This document shows, in pieces, positions 31,905-35,695 of a DNA stretch of 35,695 nt (positions within the stretch are counted from its first letter, which is position 1; the number at the start of each line of letters is the position of its first letter). The position numbers were made by a program, and so were the translations under genes. The DNA is from Sedimentisphaerales bacterium (GTDB taxonomy: Bacteria > Planctomycetota > Phycisphaerae > Sedimentisphaerales > SG8-4): NCBI GenBank assembly GCA_016928975.1, contig JAFGJR010000296.1:1-35695 (forward strand). The letters are read 5' to 3'. The notes below the pieces were generated by a model. It did no database searches, was not told where the DNA came from, and was given only the letters and a program-made list of their open reading frames with translations.

Positions 31905-34139
31905 ATGAGACTCGACGTATCCGTTCGTCTGGTTGTCGGCCTGATGATTCTCAGCGGAGTTTCGCCCGCCCAGGCATTTGGCGATACCGCGGCACCGCTG
32001 CCCAATTGCACTCCGGTGTCCGGGCTGTCGGGAGCCGCCGGCGGCGAGCAGCAATACAGGATCGACGTTCCCAGCGGCTGTACCGAGTTGACCATCACCA
32101 TCACCGGCGGCATCGGCGACGCCGACCTCTACGTCAAGAGAGGCAGTCAGCCGACGGCTATCAGCTTCGATTACCGTCCCTACCTGATTGGCAACGAAGA
32201 GGTGGTCACAATCGCCGACCCATCCGCCGGGACCTGGTACATCATGGTCCGGGCCTACCAAGGTTACAGCGGTCTGACCTTGCAGGCCTGCTTCGTCGGC
32301 GGTGGGACGACACCGCCAGATGAGCCGGTGGCCGGAATCGTTCCCGGCGACATCTGCTGCGACTTCCGCCCAGGCGATCGGGTCGTCCTGCTGGTGGTAC
32401 CGCTGGACAACGATGGCCACCATGCGGCGGGGCTCTATCCTGGCACGATGGGGACAGTGGTCTGCTGCGATCATAGCGATCCGGGCTTGCCCTTGTTTGT
32501 AAGTTGGGACAACTGGACGAACGGAAAGAGCAATTCCTCGTTCTGCGATCCGCCCGTGATCTCCTATACGCCGAATTCGGGTTGGTGGATGGCTTGCACG
32601 CAAATCACCAGACCCGGACAGCCGATTGGTTCGTGCCCGCGGGCGCTGATGGCCAAATGTAGTGGAAAGGTGGTGGCTCTCACAGCGGATTCCGCGAACG
32701 CATACGCAGGCAGGACAACGCTGACGCTCCAGACGAACGCTCGGGTTGGCATATCTGCCACGGCCAGCGCGACTTCCGCCGCGGGAGGTACGTGGACCGC
32801 CTCGCTGACGCCATCCACCGTGGGCCCGGCACACGCGACCGTCGAGCTTTCCGTCAGGGGCACGAATGTGAATGCGGGTGTGCTGGCATGCGGAGAGACG
32901 ACAAACGTAGCCACGGTCACTCTGTCACTTGGGCCACCTGAGCTCCCCAGCGACGACGGCGACCTCACGCCGCCCATCACAGTCACCAGTCTGCCGGAAG
33001 ACCCAGGTGCCGGGGGATCGACCGCTCTTATTGCCATACGTGACAGCTACGACTGGCGAGTCGCCCTCGCATTGCCGTTGGAGGATCAAGGGGCGTGCGG
33101 CAGTTGCTGGGCGTTCGCATCTGCCAAGGCTTTTCAAGCGAAGATAGAGCTTAACAATGGAGGGGACGTGGACCTCTCCGAACAGGATCTGGTAGTCCGG
33201 GCAAACGCAAGCGGTTGCTGCGGCGGGACCTTTGACGCCGCCCGCGCTCTACTGGATAGTGAGGGGCCGATTCTCGGGGATGTCTGGCCGTATCGAGAGG
33301 GGAGCACCAGGTGCCCCGTGCAGGCATCCTCACCTGGCAAGCCCGCGTACTATCATCTCCCCTACAGACCAAGGCCCAGGTCGTGTGGGGGGTATCCCCC
33401 AGACAACCGTGAGGGAATCAAACTCAGTCTGGAGCTGGATGGTCCCGGGTATCTTGCTTTCATCACGGGAGATGCCAGCTCGAACGCATTCCGGGATTTC
33501 TGGCATTCCGGCTCGTCACCAGGCAGCGTATTCCGATACAACTCGAGCGAGCAGCAATGGTTGCCAAACAGTCCCAGCAGAAAGTCCCATGCCGTCACTG
33601 TCATTGGCTGGGATGACAGCAAGCATGCCTGGCTGTGTCTGAACAGTTGGGGGCCCGGCGGGCCCAATCGCGATGGAACATTCTGGTTGGACTATGATGC
33701 GTGCGTCAAAGGCATTCAGAACTTCCGCGTCGATCTGCTCAGGCCCGCTTCCTCAGAAATGGTGGTTCAGTTCGCACCCTCCTCCACGTATGGATCCTAT
33801 TGGCTGACCATTTCCGGTTCCTCGAGGTTCGTACACCTGAGCATAGGCCACACAGGTCCGCGAGGCAACGTCGAATACGCCTATTATCCGCCTCAGGATA
33901 TCAATGTGTCGGTCTCCCTTAGCGGAACCAGCACAGCCATAATCAACGCCACGGCAACGGCCCCGGGACATAGCGACTTCGACAAGTACTGGAGCATCAG
34001 CAAGAGGATCGACGATGCGCGCCTGGCAGGCAGGAAGATCCAGATCAAAGCGACCTTCGATACCGCGGCCGGAACCGCCACCTACAACAGCCCACAGTTC
34101 AACTCGAACTCAGCCTTTGAATCTGGAGGCTTCCAGTGA
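31905..34139 (+). CDS. secreted papain-family (C1A) cysteine protease with N-terminal PPC-like domain
   Basis: From ATG 31905 (AAGGAG at 31892-31897, 7 nt away) the protein has 744 aa. A signal peptide (VRLVVGLMILSGVSPAQA) is followed by a PPC-like beta domain (YRIDVPSGCTELTITITGG, GDADLYVKRGS, GTWYIMVRAYQGYSGL), then a Cys-rich ~240-residue region without known motifs. The papain domain has DQGACGSCWAFASAKAF with nucleophile Cys401, CCGGTFDAARAL, SHAVTVIGWDD with His562 and CLNSWGPGG with Asn580, so the catalytic set is complete. A C-terminal beta domain ends ATFDTAAGTATYNSPQF. It is an exported peptidase, probably extracellular or envelope-bound. The in-frame ATG at 31824 would add residues before the signal peptide and lacks a ribosome site. 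Its last 111 bp recur at 34814-34924. Confidence 0.9.
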   Translation: MRLDVSVRLVVGLMILSGVSPAQAFGDTAAPLPNCTPVSGLSGAAGGEQQYRIDVPSGCTELTITITGGIGDADLYVKRGSQPTAISFDYRPYLIGNEEVVTIADPSAGTWYIMVRAYQGYSGLTLQACFVGGGTTPPDEPVAGIVPGDICCDFRPGDRVVLLVVPLDNDGHHAAGLYPGTMGTVVCCDHSDPGLPLFVSWDNWTNGKSNSSFCDPPVISYTPNSGWWMACTQITRPGQPIGSCPRALMAKCSGKVVALTADSANAYAGRTTLTLQTNARVGISATASATSAAGGTWTASLTPSTVGPAHATVELSVRGTNVNAGVLACGETTNVATVTLSLGPPELPSDDGDLTPPITVTSLPEDPGAGGSTALIAIRDSYDWRVALALPLEDQGACGSCWAFASAKAFQAKIELNNGGDVDLSEQDLVVRANASGCCGGTFDAARALLDSEGPILGDVWPYREGSTRCPVQASSPGKPAYYHLPYRPRPRSCGGYPPDNREGIKLSLELDGPGYLAFITGDASSNAFRDFWHSGSSPGSVFRYNSSEQQWLPNSPSRKSHAVTVIGWDDSKHAWLCLNSWGPGGPNRDGTFWLDYDACVKGIQNFRVDLLRPASSEMVVQFAPSSTYGSYWLTISGSSRFVHLSIGHTGPRGNVEYAYYPPQDINVSVSLSGTSTAIINATATAPGHSDFDKYWSISKRIDDARLAGRKIQIKATFDTAAGTATYNSPQFNSNSAFESGGFQ

Positions 34140-34215
34140 CGCCGCCGCCAACCGGCAACTGACAACTCGCTTTCTCAACCGCCGATGAACGCCGATTCAC
34201 GCCGATTCCGACTCC

Positions 34216-34243
34216 GTCATTGCGAGCGAAGCGCGGCAATCTC
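34216..34243 (+). repeat. GTCATTGCGAGCGAAGC-type dispersed repeat
   Basis: GTCATTGCGAGCGAAGCGCG followed by GCAATCTC forms an imperfect palindrome (ATTGC with GCAAT). I recall this word as widespread in intergenic DNA of several unrelated bacterial groups; only one copy is in the window. Confidence 0.55.
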
Positions 34244-34251
34244 CCTTTCAT

Positions 34252-34302
34252 GTCATTCCCGCGAAGCTTGTCCTCGACCTGATCGGGGAGCGGGAATCCA
34301 GG
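34252..34302 (+). repeat. ATTCCCGC...GCGGGAAT palindromic repeat with nested stem, copy 1
   Basis: TCATTCCCGCG at the left pairs with AGCGGGAATCCAGG at the right, and the centre has a second inverted pair around CTCGACCTGATCGGGG. The same design recurs at 34468-34516 and, without the insert, at 35018-35047; a related form is near 29950-30015. Confidence 0.65.
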
Positions 34303-34467
34303 TTCTCTCTCAACCGCAGAGAGCCTGCCCGCGCGGAGGCGGGGGACGCTGAGGGTCGCAGAGGAAGTCTCTCTTTCAAACCAACAGCGAGCAACCATCA
34401 GCCAACAACCGACCCCTGAACGCCGACCCCCGCTCATCAACCGCAGAGGAACGCCGATCCCGACTCT

Positions 34468-34516
34468 GTCATTCCTGCGCAAGGTCCCCCCTCGACCTGA
34501 TCGAGGGCAGGAATCC
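34468..34516 (+). repeat. ATTCCTGC...GCAGGAAT palindromic repeat with nested stem, copy 2
   Basis: GTCATTCCTGCG pairs with GGCAGGAATCC, with both arms carrying the matching C-to-T / G-to-A change relative to copy 1 (CCCGC/GCGGG versus CCTGC/GCAGG). The inner stem is CCCTCGACC/CTGATCGAGGG-like. The paired change suggests that the ability to fold is maintained or that copies are converted as units. Confidence 0.6.
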
Positions 34517-34813
34517 ATCTTCCGAGAACTGTGAACTGACAACCGACAACTGGCCGCGGTGCGCCTGTGAGGAAGCCGCGAGACGCCGGTTGCCGGTCCC
34601 CCGTGGGCCGGACGCATGGGGTGACCCCAAAGATGACGCGGAGATTCGCAGAAGGGGAAGTGCGTAGCTTTGGCCCTGAAAACTTTGCCTGTGCCAGTAG
34701 AACCCGCGGCACAAGCGCCCCGTACCCATCCCGGCTCTTTGACGGATTCACCGAGAGTCCTCGTCCCAATTCGAATTGAGTATGGCGTCCCCAGATAACC
34801 CCAGATAACCGTG

Positions 34814-34924
34814 GGCAGGAAGATCCAGATCAAAGCGACCTTCGACACCGCGGCGGGAACATCCACCTACAACAGTCCGCAATTCAATTCTACGTCCGCC
34901 TTTGAATCCGGAGGCTTCCAATAA
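34814..34924 (+). pseudogene. orphan 3' end of a second papain-family protease gene
   Basis: These 111 bp align without gaps to the last 111 bp of the protease gene (34029-34139), with 15 differences by my count (about 86% identity). The translation GRKIQIKATFDTAAGTSTYN then SPQFNSTSAFESGGFQ and TAA keeps frame and stop position. Eleven codons differ silently, two change the amino acid, and TGA became TAA. Nothing upstream of 34814 resembles the rest of the gene, so it is the end of a deleted or relocated paralogue. Confidence 0.85.
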
Positions 34925-35017
34925 CGCTCCCGGCGTCCACAGGAACCACGCGATCCCCGCGGACTCTTTTACCGCAGAGGATCGCAAAGGGGATATCAAA
35001 CCGCCGATTCCGGCTCT

Positions 35018-35047
35018 GTCATTCCCGCGGAGGCGGGAATCCAGGTT
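35018..35047 (+). repeat. ATTCCC-N8-GGGAAT palindromic repeat, compact copy
   Basis: GTCATTCCCGCGGAGGCGGG continues AATCCAGG. It lacks the long nested insert of the copies at 34252 and 34468. The ATTCCC-N8-GGGAAT form is the same layout as the Neisseria dRS3 repeat, known there as an insertion target; homology to it is not claimed. Confidence 0.65.
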
Positions 35048-35316
35048 CTGGGAACCGACAACTGACAAGCGACAACTGATTGTTTACCACGGAGGTTCAT
35101 TCCACATGGATTTCAAACCGACCCCTGACACACCTGATCCCCGACCCCTTTCCTCTGCCGCCACAGAGGTCACGGAGGCACAGAGGACACGGAGCAGGAT
35201 GCAAGAAGGTAAGAACGCAGGAAGGTAAGAACTGCCCAATCCGCAATCTGAAATCCCAAATCCGCAGTCTGGGCGTCCCGCCCGGCCTCCTCTTCAATCA
35301 CAAATCCGGCCTGGGA

Positions 35317-35348
35317 TGGAATAATGGAATCCTGGAATCCTGGAATGC
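35317..35348 (+). repeat. 8-bp tandem repeat (TGGAATNN x4)
   Basis: TGGAATAA, TGGAATCC, TGGAATCC and TGGAATGC follow each other without spacers. Just downstream (about 35369-35402) is a run of CACTTCA/CATCAAA words. The unit is too short and lacks spacers, so this is not CRISPR. Confidence 0.7.
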
Positions 35349-35620
35349 TGGGTGGGCTGAGCCTCCCACTTCACACTTCAAACATCAAACTTCACACTTC
35401 GCAATTCCCTTGCCTTCCCCTCCTGCCTTCGCCATAATACCGGTAGTTTGACACCTCTGATGAAGCTGCGACAAGTTGGTTGACGGCCCATATAGGCCAG
35501 ACGGATGTGGTGAGGGTGACATACGTGGGATGGTTGTCAGAGTGACGAAAGGCCAGAAGGACCCTACAGCAAGGCGGAGTTGGACGCTGGGGTGTGTCCC
35601 TCGCTACCTGGAAATCGGCA

Positions 35621-35695
35621 TGTAAAAGGGACCCACGTCGGCGCCGAATTGGGACCCACCTATGGCATACTATACACCCTTACGTCACGCCGTCA
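35621..35695 (+). mobile_element. probable terminus of an IS21-family insertion sequence, cut by the window end
   Basis: TGTAAAAGGGACCCACGTCG starts at 35621 and the word GGGACCCAC recurs at 35651-35659, 23 bp after the first copy. IS21-family elements begin with TG and carry repeated copies of a terminal word inside the end, and GGGACCCAC-type ends are familiar from that family. The istA gene would lie beyond the window; a weak -10-like TATACA is at 35671-35676. The identification rests on this pattern only. Confidence 0.55.

Larger units (their letters stand above)
34140..34813. other. gene-free repeat mosaic behind the protease gene
   Basis: The 674 bp hold no gene. They are built from short dispersed words: CAACTGACAACTCGC near 34157, GATGAACGCCGATTCACGCCG near 34184 in parts, the palindromic repeats listed separately, and CCGCAGAG words at 34313 and 34441. 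CTGTGAACTGACAACC lies near 34530. The same words occur at 4237-4300 and 35050-35200. The last part (34560-34780) reads more like unique sequence but shows no supported frame. Confidence 0.6.
34925..35620. other. gene-free 3' repeat mosaic
   Basis: No supported gene in about 700 bp. Word repeats dominate: CCGACAACTGACAAGCGACA near 35056, CCACAGAGGTCACGGAGGCA near 35161, GAAGGTAAGAAC twice (35205 and 35221), and AATCCGCAATCTG / AATCCGCAGTCTG near 35238-35270. From about 35450 to 35620 the sequence looks non-repetitive (GACGGCCCATATAGGCCAGA near 35483 has a small palindrome), but no frame or family is recognisable. Confidence 0.55.

Noticed and set aside
31539..32834. Minus-strand open frame of 431 codons
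   Set aside because: It overlaps the N-terminal part of the protease gene, which has a signal peptide, a PPC-like domain and a good Shine-Dalgarno site.
35317..35402. Tandem words as a CRISPR array
   Set aside because: The units are 7-8 bp with no spacers, and no cas genes are present.

Overview
The window reads as chromosomal DNA of a GC-rich Planctomycetota-like bacterium, probably of the Phycisphaerae type and possibly from an assembled metagenome. The clues are a prepilin-like protein with an H-X9-DG tail, several Tat-exported Gfo/Idh oxidoreductases and sugar-isomerase-fold proteins, SUMF1-type proteins, an MBOAT/AlgX acetylation module and intergenic DNA crowded with short dispersed repeats. 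This placement is inference from gene content; no rRNA is present.

Layout. 1-4210: tail of an unknown gene, a pseudopilin-like protein, then a Tat-exported isomerase-fold protein and a Tat-exported Gfo/Idh oxidoreductase. 4520-8080: a two-gene restriction-modification-like unit (N6-adenine methyltransferase with target-recognition region, then a PD-(D/E)XK-type protein), less GC-rich than its surroundings. 8172-8723: a graveyard holding an AP2-domain relic and the decayed start of a family 2 glycoside hydrolase. 8766-16639: a compact same-strand catabolic operon (FGGY kinase, AraA-like isomerase, DeoR repressor, class III aminotransferase, amidohydrolase, sodium:solute symporter) with a triple TGTGA box before the first gene. 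16734-20118: a tandem SUMF1-domain protein and another Tat Gfo/Idh protein. 20139-24183: beta-propeller protein, small lipoprotein, MBOAT acyltransferase and AlgX/AlgJ-like protein, which together look like an exported-polysaccharide O-acetylation module.

From 24228 to 29878 genes run on the minus strand: secreted toroid-fold protein, tRNA-Pro(TGG), ybaK (Cys-tRNA(Pro) deacylase), a peptidase-like PDZ lipoprotein, a cupin and mannitol-1-phosphate dehydrogenase. Between tRNA-Pro and ybaK lies a 173-bp element with a 27-bp outer inverted repeat enclosing two perfect hairpins with 8-nt loops. It ends just before the ybaK start and contains its only upstream AGGA. I regard this tRNA/structure/editing-enzyme arrangement as the most interesting object in the window.

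29879-31904 is a repeat-rich zone with a decayed IS1182-like transposase and a DUF72 gene broken by one in-frame TGA. 31905-34139 encodes a secreted papain-family protease whose last 111 bp recur at 34814-34924 as an orphan tail. The remaining 3' part is gene-free repeat mosaic and ends in what looks like the terminus of an IS21-family element.
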